From: Neobacillus paridis
GTDB lineage: Bacteria > Bacillota > Bacilli > Bacillales > Cytobacillaceae
Length of the DNA: 64,000 nt
Direction: 5' to 3'
NCBI RefSeq assembly: GCF_016765675.1
Contig: NZ_JAESWB010000362.1
Span: 113,152 to 177,151, forward strand
Every line of letters starts with the position of its first letter. The stretch's first letter is position 1. Shown one piece after another: positions 35,727 through 45,372 of the stretch. Made by a program: the position numbers and the translations under genes. The notes under the pieces were generated by a model that had not been told where the DNA came from, did not search any database, and was given only the letters and a program-made list of their open reading frames with translations.

Positions 35727-37283
35727 TTATTTAAGTAATTTTTTTTGGACCTTATAAGTGCAGGTTCTTGGTAATGATTTTCTTATTTCGATAAAGGAAG
35801 GCACTTTGAATTTAGCCATATGGCAATGACAATAGGCTAAGATCTCCTCCTGGCTAAGCTCTTCGCCCTCTTTAAAGACAATAAAGGCCTTGACTGCCTG
35901 GTCCCGAATCGGATCGGGGACGCCGATGACTGCCGCCTCCTCAATTTTCGGATGGGACATCAGAATATTTTCAATTTCCGAGGTGGAAATGTTTTCTCCC
36001 GATCTTTTAATCATATTTACTTTGCGGTCCACAAAGTAAAACCAACCGGACTCATCCACATAACCCTTATCTCCGGTATGCAGCCATCCCTCTGAATTTA
36101 GGGCTTTTGCTGTCGCTTCAGGGTCATGATAGTACTCCTTCATGATCGTTCTTCCGGGAACACCTTTTATATAAATTTCTCCAATGGCATTAGGAGGAAG
36201 CTCATTGCCTTCTTCATCAATAATTTTTGCTTCATAGGACAGTCCCGGTTTCCCTATCGAAGGCCAGTTCCTTTCTCCAGATGGAGAGTCACCAATAACA
36301 CCAACAAGAGATTCACTTAAGCCATATGAATTTAAAAATTTCACGTTAAAACGCTCTTCAAAAGCTAACTTTTCTTCAGGAGTCATTGCTAGGTAGAAGA
36401 ACACTTCACGAACGCAGTGGTCTTTTTCCCATTCCTGCTGAGGCTGTAGCATCATTGTCCGAAGCATCATCGGGACACATTCTGTAATCGTCGCTTTATA
36501 ATCAACAATTTGTTTCCAAAACCTTCTTGCACTGTATTTCTCCACAGCAATCATCGTCGCCCCGACGGTCAACACAGGCATTAAGGCATTAAGCTGAAAA
36601 TCAACATGGAAGGCCGGCATAATTGTTAAATAGCGATCATCCTGCCGCATCGATAGCTGCCAGGCAGTAAAATGACCGGCATATAACATATTGCAATGTG
36701 TCAGCACAACACCCTTTGGTCTTGATGTAGTTCCTGATGTAAACAAAATCTCGGCGGTATCATCGCTTGTTAAAGGGATCAGTTCCGTTAATTCCACAGG
36801 CTGCTTGTCCTTGTTTTCGGTAAAATTTACTGTACCAGGGAGCTGCTTATCAGTTCTCGCCAACAATATGTGTTTGATCCCCATCATCTTGCCAGAGTCG
36901 GCACCTTGGTAAAACGGTAAAAACTCTTCTTCCACAATGGCGAGCTCGACACCGTCACATTTATTGATAATGTATTCACATTCTTCTTCGGTATATTGTG
37001 TGTTTAAAGGAACCATGACGGCACCGATTTTTGCCAGACCAAACCAACTCATTAAAAATTCCGGGCAATTATGCAGTTGAATGGCAACATGATCGCCCTT
37101 CTTTATTCCTAGATCGAGGAATAAATTGGCTGTCTTATTAATTTCTTCATTTAACTGTCGATAGGTAAATTCATTGACATTTCCATTGCAGTCATGAAAG
37201 ATCAAGACTTTTTTTTCACCGTAGATACGGACCAGCTCATCCCACAAATCCCGTAAAGTCTTGTTCCCCACTATATCTGCCAT
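35727..37283 (-). CDS. caiC: Crotonobetaine/carnitine:CoA ligase
   Basis: Acyl-adenylate-forming CoA ligase of 518 residues that activates carnitine, crotonobetaine or gamma-butyrobetaine. Motifs: LFTSGTTSRPKGV (P-loop-like A3, about 178-190), the A5 region LNSYGLSE, the hinge YFVDRKVNMIKRSGENIS (about 412-429) and the C-terminal catalytic Lys in TYKVQKK. Length and order of motifs match CaiC (about 517). The start ATG 37283 follows AGAGGTG; the GTG three codons upstream is part of that ribosome site. It is placed after fixX, whereas in E. coli caiC lies after caiB. The family alone does not fix the substrate; the surrounding caiA, caiB and caiT do. Confidence 0.9.
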   Translation of the reverse strand: MADIVGNKTLRDLWDELVRIYGEKKVLIFHDCNGNVNEFTYRQLNEEINKTANLFLDLGIKKGDHVAIQLHNCPEFLMSWFGLAKIGAVMVPLNTQYTEEECEYIINKCDGVELAIVEEEFLPFYQGADSGKMMGIKHILLARTDKQLPGTVNFTENKDKQPVELTELIPLTSDDTAEILFTSGTTSRPKGVVLTHCNMLYAGHFTAWQLSMRQDDRYLTIMPAFHVDFQLNALMPVLTVGATMIAVEKYSARRFWKQIVDYKATITECVPMMLRTMMLQPQQEWEKDHCVREVFFYLAMTPEEKLAFEERFNVKFLNSYGLSESLVGVIGDSPSGERNWPSIGKPGLSYEAKIIDEEGNELPPNAIGEIYIKGVPGRTIMKEYYHDPEATAKALNSEGWLHTGDKGYVDESGWFYFVDRKVNMIKRSGENISTSEIENILMSHPKIEEAAVIGVPDPIRDQAVKAFIVFKEGEELSQEEILAYCHCHMAKFKVPSFIEIRKSLPRTCTYKVQKKLLK

Positions 37284-37350
37284 TTTTTCCACCTCTTAGC
37301 ATCTCAAAAGGTTCAGCTATTTTATCCCCGCTGATGGAAGTTTCACTTTA

Positions 37351-37635
37351 TTATCCGTACCGGTATTCCACACCCATGGTACTTTCCGGGTACTCCCATT
37401 TCTTAACAACCGTACCTAAACACAAAATCCTGCAGGTCCCACATTCCAGACAGCCGGCATAATCAAACGATAATGTTCCATTTTCATTCAGTTTATATAA
37501 GCCGCCCGGACAGGCTTTGACAAGCTTCAGCTTTTCCTTCATATCGGGATAGTTAGGGTCGATCTCTATATGGGGTTTGCCTTCATTCACAAAAAACTTA
37601 TTGACGCCCAATTTTTCTTCAACAGACATGGTCAT
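37351..37635 (-). CDS. fixX: FixX ferredoxin-like protein
   Basis: Iron-sulfur protein of 94 residues with the cysteine pattern of FixX-type ferredoxins (ACPGGLYKL, then AGCLECGTCRILC, about 35-72). It passes electrons between FixC and FixAB or the quinone pool in the FixABCX complex. The start ATG overlaps the fixC stop codon (ATGA) behind a GGGG box. E. coli FixX has 95 residues. Confidence 0.93.
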   Translation of the reverse strand: MTMSVEEKLGVNKFFVNEGKPHIEIDPNYPDMKEKLKLVKACPGGLYKLNENGTLSFDYAGCLECGTCRILCLGTVVKKWEYPESTMGVEYRYG

Positions 37636-38915
37636 ACAGATTTAACCCCCTTAAATCCATCTTTTAGCAGATTCATTAAGCCAACAGTCTTCAGATGTTT
37701 CATGGCCTTTTTCCGTAATGGAACGGCAGGAGACCCGTTGACGATAAACATTTCTGCCATAATTTCCGATACCATTGCCGGGTATTGGTTAAAAATCCGC
37801 GGATTTTCCATAAACGATGGGAAATTTTTATAAACAGCCAGATCCTTCATGATAAAGCTTTCATCCAGCATAGTTTTATAGCTTTGTAGTGTCGCTGAAC
37901 TGAAGTCGCCTTTTTCCTTTGCAGCAATGACAGCTTTTGCGGCCATCTCTCCTGAGGCAATCGCCAAATCCATTCCTCGCACCATGTAACCGATGTTTAA
38001 ACAAAAGCCGGCGGCATCGCCACAAATTAAGTAACCGTCACCGTACAAGGTTGAAACCATCGATAAACCGGCTTCCGGAACAACGTGTCCACTTCTTTCC
38101 AATAGCTTGGCATCCTTAATTAACGGAGCTATTTCAGGGTGATTGGAAAAGGCAACCATCATTTCTTCAATTGTTTTTTCACTTTCGCCGATATGTTCAA
38201 GACCGAGGACTAGACCAAGAGAAATGCTTTCCTTATTGGTATACAGAAAGCCGCCGCCAACCAAGCCATTGCTTGGCGAACCGGCAAATAACCAAGCCGT
38301 ACCTTCATTACCTGTTAAGCCAAAGCGATCCTCAATCACCTTGGCAGGCAGCCCGTATACTTCTTTGACTCCTACGGCTACCTGAGATGGTTGAACTCTT
38401 TTTCTTAAGCCAGCTTTTTCTGCCAATAAGGAATTGACCCCATCGGCGAGAATGACGACGTCAGCCCGCATTTCCTCATCACCGCAGATCACACCAGTGA
38501 CGCGATTATTTTCAACAATCAGCTCGTCTACCTTGATACCAGCTGCAGTCATCGCTCCTGCTTCTTCCGCTTTGTCGAAAAGCCAGCGGTCAAACTCACC
38601 GCGCATGACAACGTATGAATCACTGCCAGCTTGTGCTAAACGCGGTGAATGGTAATCGATCGTGAACGCATCATTTTCTGTCATCATGCTGATCCGCTCT
38701 TTAACCACTCTTCGCTCGACTGGTGCCTCCTCAGCAAAGTTTGGAATGATTTTTTCCAAACTGTGAGCATAGAGACGACCGCCGGTCATATTTTTGGAAC
38801 CACCATAATTTCCTCTTTCGATAAGTAGAACCTCCAACCCCTGCTGCGCCAAGACATAAGCCGCAGTAGAGCCGGCAAGGCCTCCACCTACTATAATGGC
38901 ATCAAATTCGCTCAA
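37632..38915 (-). CDS. fixC: FixC flavoprotein (ETF-quinone oxidoreductase-like)
   Basis: FAD protein of 427 residues with an N-terminal dinucleotide fold (AIIVGGGLAGSTAAYVLAQQG, about 6-26), the FAD GD motif YLICGDAAGF (about 301-310) and the substrate region YGGSKNMTGGRLYAHSLEKI typical of FixC. In the FixABCX complex it accepts electrons from FixAB and, with FixX, reduces quinone or supports bifurcation. In E. coli the complex feeds electrons to crotonobetainyl-CoA reductase CaiA; the gene order here supports the same role. It overlaps fixX by 4 nt and lies 133 bp after fixB. Confidence 0.94.
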   Translation of the reverse strand: MSEFDAIIVGGGLAGSTAAYVLAQQGLEVLLIERGNYGGSKNMTGGRLYAHSLEKIIPNFAEEAPVERRVVKERISMMTENDAFTIDYHSPRLAQAGSDSYVVMRGEFDRWLFDKAEEAGAMTAAGIKVDELIVENNRVTGVICGDEEMRADVVILADGVNSLLAEKAGLRKRVQPSQVAVGVKEVYGLPAKVIEDRFGLTGNEGTAWLFAGSPSNGLVGGGFLYTNKESISLGLVLGLEHIGESEKTIEEMMVAFSNHPEIAPLIKDAKLLERSGHVVPEAGLSMVSTLYGDGYLICGDAAGFCLNIGYMVRGMDLAIASGEMAAKAVIAAKEKGDFSSATLQSYKTMLDESFIMKDLAVYKNFPSFMENPRIFNQYPAMVSEIMAEMFIVNGSPAVPLRKKAMKHLKTVGLMNLLKDGFKGVKSV

Positions 38916-39048
38916 TCTTTTTCACCTCTGCCCTGTTGTATTTGATGATAATTGATTCTAAGTTGCTGTAACCTTGCAGCTTGTCTTCCGTTCTGCTTAT
39001 CCTTTTGTTTAGATGTGGCAAGAAGCTGCTGTCAGCAGCCTCCACTTA

Positions 39049-40008
39049 CTAAACCGTCACTAATTTTTGCTCTTTTAATTTGGCAACAATTTGCGGCAGA
39101 ACTTGATAGATATCCCCGACCAGACCAATATCCACTTGTTTGAATACCGGGGCATTTTTATCCTTGTTAATGGCCACAAGTGTTTTTGCCTGATTGACGC
39201 CTACCATATGCTGGATTTGGCCAGAGATTCCAATTGCCAGATAAATATCCGGCTTCACAACGGCACCTGAAACACCTACATAGCGCTCCTTGCTCATCCA
39301 TTTCTCACCTTCGGCAATTGGACGGCTGCAAGCCATTTCCGCACCAACTAAAGCAGCAAGTTCTTCCGCCATTTGCAGGTCATCCTTGCTGGCAAAACCA
39401 CGGCCAACCCCGACTACTCGTTTGGCGGAACTTAAATTGACGACCTCACCTTGTTTTGGACGTGTTTCCAAGACGCGGATTCCTGTATTAGCCAGTTCCG
39501 GATTTACTTCAGTTACGCTCCCTTGTCGTGACGGATCTTTTGCCAATGCTGTAAATACACCGGTTCCTACGGTAACAACAGCCGTTTTTGATAAGGCCTT
39601 TTCCGTTCTAACTGCGGCCCCGCCGTACACCATATGTTTCACCACGATGCCATCTTCGACATCAATATCTGAGATATTAGCTAATGCTCCCGTTCCTAAT
39701 TGGGCGGCAATTTTTCCGGCAATGAGCTTGCCGCTAACAGAAGCATGAACCATCACTAAATTTACTTCCGCCTCACGAATCATATCGGCAATTGCTTTGG
39801 AATAAGATTCGATCACCACTGATTCCGAAGGCTGTCCAAATACGTAAACCTCGTCTGCTCCAAGTTGAATCGCTTCTTCTGCTTGTGTTTTATCGGCAAA
39901 GACAACGGCGGATACTGTTTCGCCCAGCTGGCGTCCGCCAGCACATAATTCTCCTAAAGCATTACGGTCATCCGTTATAATCCATACTTTATTTACAGTC
40001 ATGTTCAT
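39049..40008 (-). CDS. fixB: FixB, electron transfer flavoprotein alpha subunit
   Basis: ETF alpha-type subunit of 319 residues. The C-terminal FAD-binding block is present (CSRPIAEGEKWMSKERYVG, then VSGAVVKPDIYLAIGISGQIQHMVG, about 228-270), as are the conserved VVGVGRGFASKDD and the final MNKDKNAPVF-like INKDKNAPVFKQVDIGLVGD. It pairs with FixA to form an ETF able to carry and perhaps bifurcate electrons. Two starts are possible: ATG 40008, close behind GAGGTGAA, or ATG 40002. The gap to fixA is only 18 bp. Confidence 0.94.
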   Translation of the reverse strand: MNMTVNKVWIITDDRNALGELCAGGRQLGETVSAVVFADKTQAEEAIQLGADEVYVFGQPSESVVIESYSKAIADMIREAEVNLVMVHASVSGKLIAGKIAAQLGTGALANISDIDVEDGIVVKHMVYGGAAVRTEKALSKTAVVTVGTGVFTALAKDPSRQGSVTEVNPELANTGIRVLETRPKQGEVVNLSSAKRVVGVGRGFASKDDLQMAEELAALVGAEMACSRPIAEGEKWMSKERYVGVSGAVVKPDIYLAIGISGQIQHMVGVNQAKTLVAINKDKNAPVFKQVDIGLVGDIYQVLPQIVAKLKEQKLVTV

Positions 40009-40026
40009 TTCACCTCGTTATTCTGT

Positions 40027-40797
40027 TTACTTCAATTCGGCACTAATCAGTTTTACAAATTCTGCAACTGCTTCTTCAGAATCGCCTTCTAAAATATTCA
40101 GGCGGCGATCGGCTTGCTCTGGTGCTAACGTACTGACAACTTCACGAGATGGTTCCAATTCAGCCACATCGATGTCAGCCAAGCTCCATCTTGTGACTGG
40201 TTTTTTATTCGCAGAAATAATGTCCTTCATTCCAGGAATACGTGGAGTATTAATTTCTGAAGTTACAGACAGAACGGCAGGTAGAGAAATTTCCAGCACT
40301 TGAATTTCATTTTCCAGCGCCCGTTCCACGATCACTTTATCTCCTTCAGGAGTAATTTTGTTGACCGCATTCACTACCGGCACGCCTAATAATTCACCTA
40401 GTTGATTACCGACTTCTTGTGCATATAAGTCAGAAGAACCAGCGCCGCATAAAACGAGATCATATTCGCCCATTTTTTTAATTGCCGCTTCAAGAACTTT
40501 AGCCGTTTGAAAACTGTCTACCTGTTCTAGCGCTTCATCTGTTACGGTAAATAACTCATCAAGCCCTCTGGAAACGATATCCTTTTTCATTTTTGGATTT
40601 TCGAGAATTTTTCCGCCGGCACATAAACCGGATAATTGGCCCCCTGCAGCCTCGACAATCTGTTTCCCTGCTTCAACTGCGTTTAGGTCATAGGAACCGA
40701 ATTTCCATTCCGCTTTATCAAAAGAAACTTGTCTATCCTTTGAAATAACAATGTCCTGTTCTTCAGGAACCGCTTTGCCACATGCAATAACTCTCAT
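40027..40797 (-). CDS. fixA: FixA, electron transfer flavoprotein beta subunit
   Basis: ETF beta-type subunit of exactly 256 residues, the same as E. coli FixA. The start MRVIACGKAVPEEQDI, the central YDLNAVEAG and the block DLVLCGAGSSDLYAQEVGNQLGELLG (AMP/FAD domain, about 115-140) match the Fix subgroup rather than housekeeping EtfB. With FixB it probably delivers electrons to CaiA for reduction of crotonobetainyl-CoA. A 118-bp gap with a hairpin separates it from caiB, so it may be translated from a processed or separately regulated mRNA. Confidence 0.94.
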   Translation of the reverse strand: MRVIACGKAVPEEQDIVISKDRQVSFDKAEWKFGSYDLNAVEAGKQIVEAAGGQLSGLCAGGKILENPKMKKDIVSRGLDELFTVTDEALEQVDSFQTAKVLEAAIKKMGEYDLVLCGAGSSDLYAQEVGNQLGELLGVPVVNAVNKITPEGDKVIVERALENEIQVLEISLPAVLSVTSEINTPRIPGMKDIISANKKPVTRWSLADIDVAELEPSREVVSTLAPEQADRRLNILEGDSEEAVAEFVKLISAELK

Positions 40798-40850
40798 TTT
40801 TTTACACCTTCTTAATCATTAGTCTGCTTCATCGTTGATTTCTTGATAGG

Positions 40851-40887
40851 GCGGGTGCATGAATTCAAATGATTCATACATCCCGCT
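40851..40887 (-). repeat. Hairpin between caiB and fixA
   Basis: GCGGG/CCCGC outer arms with an inner ATGAAT/ATTCAT stem. There is no T-run, so it is not a normal terminator; mRNA processing or stabilisation between the cai and fix parts is possible. Confidence 0.5.
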
Positions 40888-40915
40888 TCATGAATTGAAA
40901 TGTGAGCCATTTCCC

Positions 40916-42127
40916 TTAAGACATTTTAATAATGCCTTTTTCCTTCAGTTCGTGGATCTCTTCACTGGAATATCCCAAATCTGTTAAAATCGTTTTCGTA
41001 TCCATTCCTAGTGTTGGCATTGGCCGCCAAACTTGTCCCGGGTTGTTTTTGAATTTAGGGAAGATGTTTGGTCCTTTACACTTCTTGCCTTCCATCGTTT
41101 CCCATTCAATGAAGGCCTCACGCGCTTTAAAATGTGGATGCTCCGGCAATTCTTCAAATGTCATCACTTTATTCGCAGCAATTTTGCAATTGGAGAAGTC
41201 CTCTTCCACTTCGTCTACCGGCTGCGTCAATAAGTATTCTTCCAGTTTCTGCTCGATAAGCTCTGCCTTAGGTCCATCAAGCCAAAGCGCAGTCGTGCCT
41301 TCCGGATACTCCTCAGTACCCCACAGGTAACCCAGACCGATTCGATCAAGTAGGGCTTTGTTCTGTTTCGCTCCATATAGACAGAGGCTCAAAAAGCCAT
41401 CTTTACATTTATAGACCCCGATGCCGCAGAGGTTCTGATGTCTTGCCCCGGCACGCGGATAGAGAATGCCGCCATTAAGGTAATCCATCATATAATAGGC
41501 ACCCATGCGAAGCATAACTTCGTACATGGCGACGTCAATACTTTCGCCAACCCCTGTTTTTTGTGCTTTATAGAGGGCGGCTAGCGAAGATCCTACAACC
41601 ATTAGGGATGTAAAATAATCACCTGTATATGGAGAAGCAATCATTGGCTGTTCTTCTGTACCGTTTTGGGCTAAATAGCCGCTGAACGCTTGAGCTGTTT
41701 GGTCGTAGGCAGCCCGGTTGACTCGATCCGGTACCCCAGTGTGACCAAATCCGGAAACATGGACGATAACGAGTGATTTATTATGCTCCCATAATAATTC
41801 ATCGGTAAGACCACGCTTGGCGAATGCCGGACCTTTACTTGATTCGATAAAAATATCGGCGGTTTCAATTAATTTTAAGAATACTTCTCTGCCTTCCTCT
41901 GAGAAGATATTCAAGGATAAGCTCTTTTGATTGCGGCGTTCCAATTCTTTGACATATGTTGTATCCCTCATTGAATCCCCATTGAAGGTATTTTCAATCC
42001 AGGTAACATCGGCACCCCATTCTGCCATCATCTGTGCGGCCTCCGGACCGGCAATTTCAACAGCGGAGTAAACAACCTTTAATCCTTGTAAGTTCCCAAA
42101 TGCGGGAGTTTTCATTTCCATTGACAT
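40916..42127 (-). CDS. caiB: Gamma-butyrobetainyl-CoA:carnitine CoA-transferase
   Basis: Class III (formyl-CoA transferase-type) CoA transferase of 403 residues, against 405 in E. coli CaiB. Conserved text: GPEAAQMMAEWGADVTWIEN, LSLNIFSEEGRE, the catalytic Asp in SPYTGDYF (about 165-171), YEVMLRMGAYYMMDYLNGG, and KKCKGPNIFPKFKNNPGQVW near the C-terminus, which is specific to CaiB. It moves CoA between gamma-butyrobetaine and carnitine or crotonobetaine, so that the cycle runs without fresh ATP. The start has AAGAGGAGG 12 nt upstream. It follows caiA by 72 bp. Confidence 0.94.
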   Translation of the reverse strand: MSMEMKTPAFGNLQGLKVVYSAVEIAGPEAAQMMAEWGADVTWIENTFNGDSMRDTTYVKELERRNQKSLSLNIFSEEGREVFLKLIETADIFIESSKGPAFAKRGLTDELLWEHNKSLVIVHVSGFGHTGVPDRVNRAAYDQTAQAFSGYLAQNGTEEQPMIASPYTGDYFTSLMVVGSSLAALYKAQKTGVGESIDVAMYEVMLRMGAYYMMDYLNGGILYPRAGARHQNLCGIGVYKCKDGFLSLCLYGAKQNKALLDRIGLGYLWGTEEYPEGTTALWLDGPKAELIEQKLEEYLLTQPVDEVEEDFSNCKIAANKVMTFEELPEHPHFKAREAFIEWETMEGKKCKGPNIFPKFKNNPGQVWRPMPTLGMDTKTILTDLGYSSEEIHELKEKGIIKMS

Positions 42128-42199
42128 TTCGATTCATTTCCTCCTCTTGAGCGGATCACCATTGCTGTTAAACAACTATTCCTAGCGAAAAATTGCTAT

Positions 42200-43339
42200 T
42201 TATTGATTACGATATTTTTTAAGCACTGCTCTACCTGCAGTAAGAATTTGCATTTCATCGGTTCCACCAGAAACGCGGTCCACACGAAGGTCGCGCCAGA
42301 AACGGCTGATGCGGTGGTCACCAGCAATACCTACGCCGCCTAAAACCTGCATCGCATCATCAACCACTTCAAAGGCAGCATTGGCACAGTAATATTTACA
42401 CATTGCCGCATCTCCGGAAGTCATCATGCCATGATCATATTTCCAAGCAGCTTCATATAACATATTGCGCATGTTCGTTACTTTGATTGCCATGTTGCAG
42501 AACTTCTCTTGAATTAATTGCGTTCTTCCAATCGCCTCACCGAATTGGACCCGTTGGTTCGCATATTTCGCGGCATCTTCAAGCGCACAATAAGCCGTAC
42601 CATAGTTCGTGCAGGCAACGAGGAAGCGTTCAAAGTCAAATTCTTCTTTCACACGGTTAAAGCCGTTGCCTTCTTTACCAAACATATCCTTTTCTTCTAA
42701 TTCCACATTGTCGAAGTAGATTTCGCAACAGCTGTCCATTCGTAAACCAAGCTTTGTCAGCTTTTCCAGCTTGATTCCTGGTTTCTTCATATCGACAAAC
42801 CATTCTGTGAAGGTATCGTAGTTTTCGGAATCTCTGGCCATAACCACCAGGTAAGGAGCTTTTGCACTGCTTGTGATAAATGTTTTATGGCCGTTTAAAT
42901 ATACTTTTCCATCTTTACGGGTGTACGTTGTTTGCAGGCTACCAACATCTGATCCTGCTCCTGGTTCAGTAATTGCTGAATTCCACATTTGCTTGCCGGT
43001 ACCACGTAAAGCCATAATCTTCTCGATTTGCTCCTCGGTACCTTCACGCAAAATCGTATTAAATCCAGGCAGCTGATATAACACATAAGTCGGGGCACCC
43101 AGCCTTCCAAGTTCCTCCCAAACAGCTGTTACCGTTACCAATCCTGCATCAAAGCCATCATATTCTTCAGGTAACAAAAGACTGTCCACACCTAAATCAG
43201 CTAGTTCTTTTACAAATCTTTCAGGGTATTCACTTTTGGCATCACATTCTGCAAAATAACTTTCCCAGTTTTCTCTTGCCATTAAATCCTGAATACCTTT
43301 TACTAATAATTCCTGTTCATCTGTAAGTCTGAAATCCAT
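42200..43339 (-). CDS. caiA: Crotonobetainyl-CoA reductase (acyl-CoA dehydrogenase family)
   Basis: FAD-dependent acyl-CoA dehydrogenase-fold enzyme of 379 residues (E. coli CaiA 380). It works in the reductive direction, turning crotonobetainyl-CoA into gamma-butyrobetainyl-CoA. The CaiA-specific text is unmistakable: [42 protein letters not shown] (substrate/FAD, about 113-134), [25 protein letters not shown] and [20 protein letters not shown] (C-terminal FAD site). It probably receives electrons from FixABCX. The start ATG is 8 nt behind AGGAGG, the best ribosome site of the operon. It is the second gene, directly after caiT. Confidence 0.95.
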   Translation of the reverse strand: MDFRLTDEQELLVKGIQDLMARENWESYFAECDAKSEYPERFVKELADLGVDSLLLPEEYDGFDAGLVTVTAVWEELGRLGAPTYVLYQLPGFNTILREGTEEQIEKIMALRGTGKQMWNSAITEPGAGSDVGSLQTTYTRKDGKVYLNGHKTFITSSAKAPYLVVMARDSENYDTFTEWFVDMKKPGIKLEKLTKLGLRMDSCCEIYFDNVELEEKDMFGKEGNGFNRVKEEFDFERFLVACTNYGTAYCALEDAAKYANQRVQFGEAIGRTQLIQEKFCNMAIKVTNMRNMLYEAAWKYDHGMMTSGDAAMCKYYCANAAFEVVDDAMQVLGGVGIAGDHRISRFWRDLRVDRVSGGTDEMQILTAGRAVLKKYRNQ

Positions 43340-43434
43340 TGTTGAAACCTCCTAAATCTATCAATTAAGCAGTTTCTCTGCCTAAGCGGCAGAGAAAACT
43401 TGCTTTTTTACAAATGTTTATCCGGTTGTTTTTT

Positions 43435-45006
43435 CTAGACACTTTGTTTTTTCTTTTTCAGATTCATCGCTACATTTGCATTTAAATCTTGCTCAATACC
43501 GCCCCAGCCGGTCTTCTTAATTTCTCTGAAGAAAGAAATCGGAATAATGATACAAACGACCATCATTGGCAAGCCGCCGATAACAGAGGAAGTTTGTAAC
43601 GGCTGCAGTCCACCTAGTAACAATAATGAAATCGCTAATAAACCAAGAATCAACGCCCAGGAAATACGATTAAATCTTGAAGGTTCATCATTTTCGGTAA
43701 TCCCTTTCGTCGTAACCATTGCCAACGTATAAGCCACACCGTTGATGAATGTACCAGTAGAAACAAAACAATATACAAGTAAAACAGGTAAAACGATTGC
43801 AGCTAGCGGTAAAGTAGACCAAATTTCGACGATGGTATGTGGTGCTCCAAATTTTGCAAAGATCGCTGGAATATCAATAATTCCTTTATAGTAAATATTC
43901 ATGCTGTAAGGGGTAAACACACCGAAGAACACCATTTCACCAATGGTAATCGATCCTAAAACGCCGAGCGCAAATTCGCGAATCGTTCTTCCTTTGGAAA
44001 TTTTGACAAGATAAATCGCATAAGATAATACACAGTTCAAGAACCAAGCCCAATAGAAAATCGTCCAACCTTGCGGCCAACCGGATTTTCCAAATGTATC
44101 GGTATAAAAGGTCATAACGATTAGATTTTGCAGCATCATGCCAACTGCATCTGTAAAGCCGTTTAAAATATAAGACATGTTCCCAAAAATTAGAACGAAT
44201 ATGATAACTCCAAATGCCAGCCAAACCCGGAGGTCGCTAAGGAATTTGATCCCCTTCTGTAAACCGAAATAGAGAGTGATGATGAATAAGGCAATCCAGG
44301 CGATCAGAATCGAACCGTCCAGCGATAAGGTATGTTTAACTCCAAAAATCTTGGAAATAAGTTCAGCTACAAGTGGAGTACCTAAGCCTAACGATGTTCC
44401 CACGCCGGCAACCATCCCAATAATATAGAGGACGTCAATCACTTTCCCGAGCCAGCCCTCTTTCCGCTTGCCTAAAACGCCGCACACACTGCTTGGTTTA
44501 ATGACATCTCTTTTCTTAACAAAGAAGTTGTATCCAATGGCTACACCGACAACTACATACATGGCAACAGGAATAAGTCCCCAGTGATACATCCCATAAG
44601 CAGATCCCCACATAGCCGCTTCCGTTGAGTATGGTTTAGCGCCATGCGGCGGACTTTGCATATAATAGAGCCATTCAATCGATGCCCAATAAATGAGAGC
44701 TGCACTTGACGTAGAGGTAAACATCATTCCGAGCCAAGAAAACGTACTGAATTCTGGCGGGCCGTCTCCCAATCTCTTATCTTTGAGCTTTCCAAAAACG
44801 AAATACATACAGATCGCAAACATAATAATGACGTACCATTCAAAGGCCCAGCCAAGGTTGTTGGTTACCCAGCTTAAGGCACTTCCCGATATTTTGTTTG
44901 CCTGCTCAGGATTTTTGATAATGAATGCACATACAATAGCAATAATGATTAATGGCGGCCAAAATATGGCGTGATCAAGACTCAATTTTTTCTTATTTGG
45001 TTCCAT
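43435..45006 (-). CDS. caiT: L-carnitine/gamma-butyrobetaine antiporter
   Basis: BCCT-family transporter of 523 residues with twelve hydrophobic helices. It matches CaiT closely: FPPLII-like FWPPLII start, NNLGWAFEWYVIIMF, GDGPPEFSTFSW, PPHGAKPYST, the helix-8 aromatic box WTIFYWAWF that binds the trimethylammonium group, and GTFINGVAYTLAM. CaiT exchanges incoming carnitine or crotonobetaine for outgoing gamma-butyrobetaine and needs no ion gradient. The start ATG has GGAG 10 nt upstream. It is the first gene of the operon. The leader of about 355 nt contains a dispersed repeat and lies downstream of a sigma-54 promoter. Confidence 0.94.
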   Translation of the reverse strand: MEPNKKKLSLDHAIFWPPLIIIAIVCAFIIKNPEQANKISGSALSWVTNNLGWAFEWYVIIMFAICMYFVFGKLKDKRLGDGPPEFSTFSWLGMMFTSTSSAALIYWASIEWLYYMQSPPHGAKPYSTEAAMWGSAYGMYHWGLIPVAMYVVVGVAIGYNFFVKKRDVIKPSSVCGVLGKRKEGWLGKVIDVLYIIGMVAGVGTSLGLGTPLVAELISKIFGVKHTLSLDGSILIAWIALFIITLYFGLQKGIKFLSDLRVWLAFGVIIFVLIFGNMSYILNGFTDAVGMMLQNLIVMTFYTDTFGKSGWPQGWTIFYWAWFLNCVLSYAIYLVKISKGRTIREFALGVLGSITIGEMVFFGVFTPYSMNIYYKGIIDIPAIFAKFGAPHTIVEIWSTLPLAAIVLPVLLVYCFVSTGTFINGVAYTLAMVTTKGITENDEPSRFNRISWALILGLLAISLLLLGGLQPLQTSSVIGGLPMMVVCIIIPISFFREIKKTGWGGIEQDLNANVAMNLKKKKQSV

Positions 45007-45150
45007 AAAGATCCCACTCCTACCTAAATTAAAATTCCAAATGTTGGTCCATCTAATTGTTTTTGCTTATTATGGGCCTGGAGAAGTTTGTTGGTAGATT
45101 GGTTTTCAAGAATTGTATTCTGCTTTCAGCTTTAAGTTTGCGATTAAATG

Positions 45151-45262
45151 AAAACTTGCCGACTGACGAGTCCTTAAGGACGGTTCATGAGGCGTAGTTG
45201 AATTTATGCGACATAAGGGAGTATAAATTTTGGAAAAATTTTCACTTCCTTATTAGCTAAAC
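45151..45262 (+). repeat. Dispersed hairpin element, copy 4, in the caiT leader
   Basis: GAAAACTTGCCGACTGACGAG (first 20 nt shared), the palindrome GTCCTTAAGGAC, GGTTCATGAGGCGTAGTTG, AATTTATGCGACATAAGG and the end TTCCTTATTAGCTAAAC. It lies antisense within the predicted 5' untranslated region of the cai-fix mRNA. Confidence 0.85.
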
Positions 45263-45372
45263 ACATTCTTTGAAATCCTCTCTTTGAAAAAGCCACCCAC
45301 CCTTCAATTAGAATGTTTTGTAGGAAACTAAAACTCTTTGTACTAAAAACCATGGTTTCGTCCTTATATATT

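Noticed and set aside
40851..40887. Terminator between caiB and fixA
   Set aside because: A hairpin is present but no T-run follows on either strand, so I keep cai and fix in one transcript.
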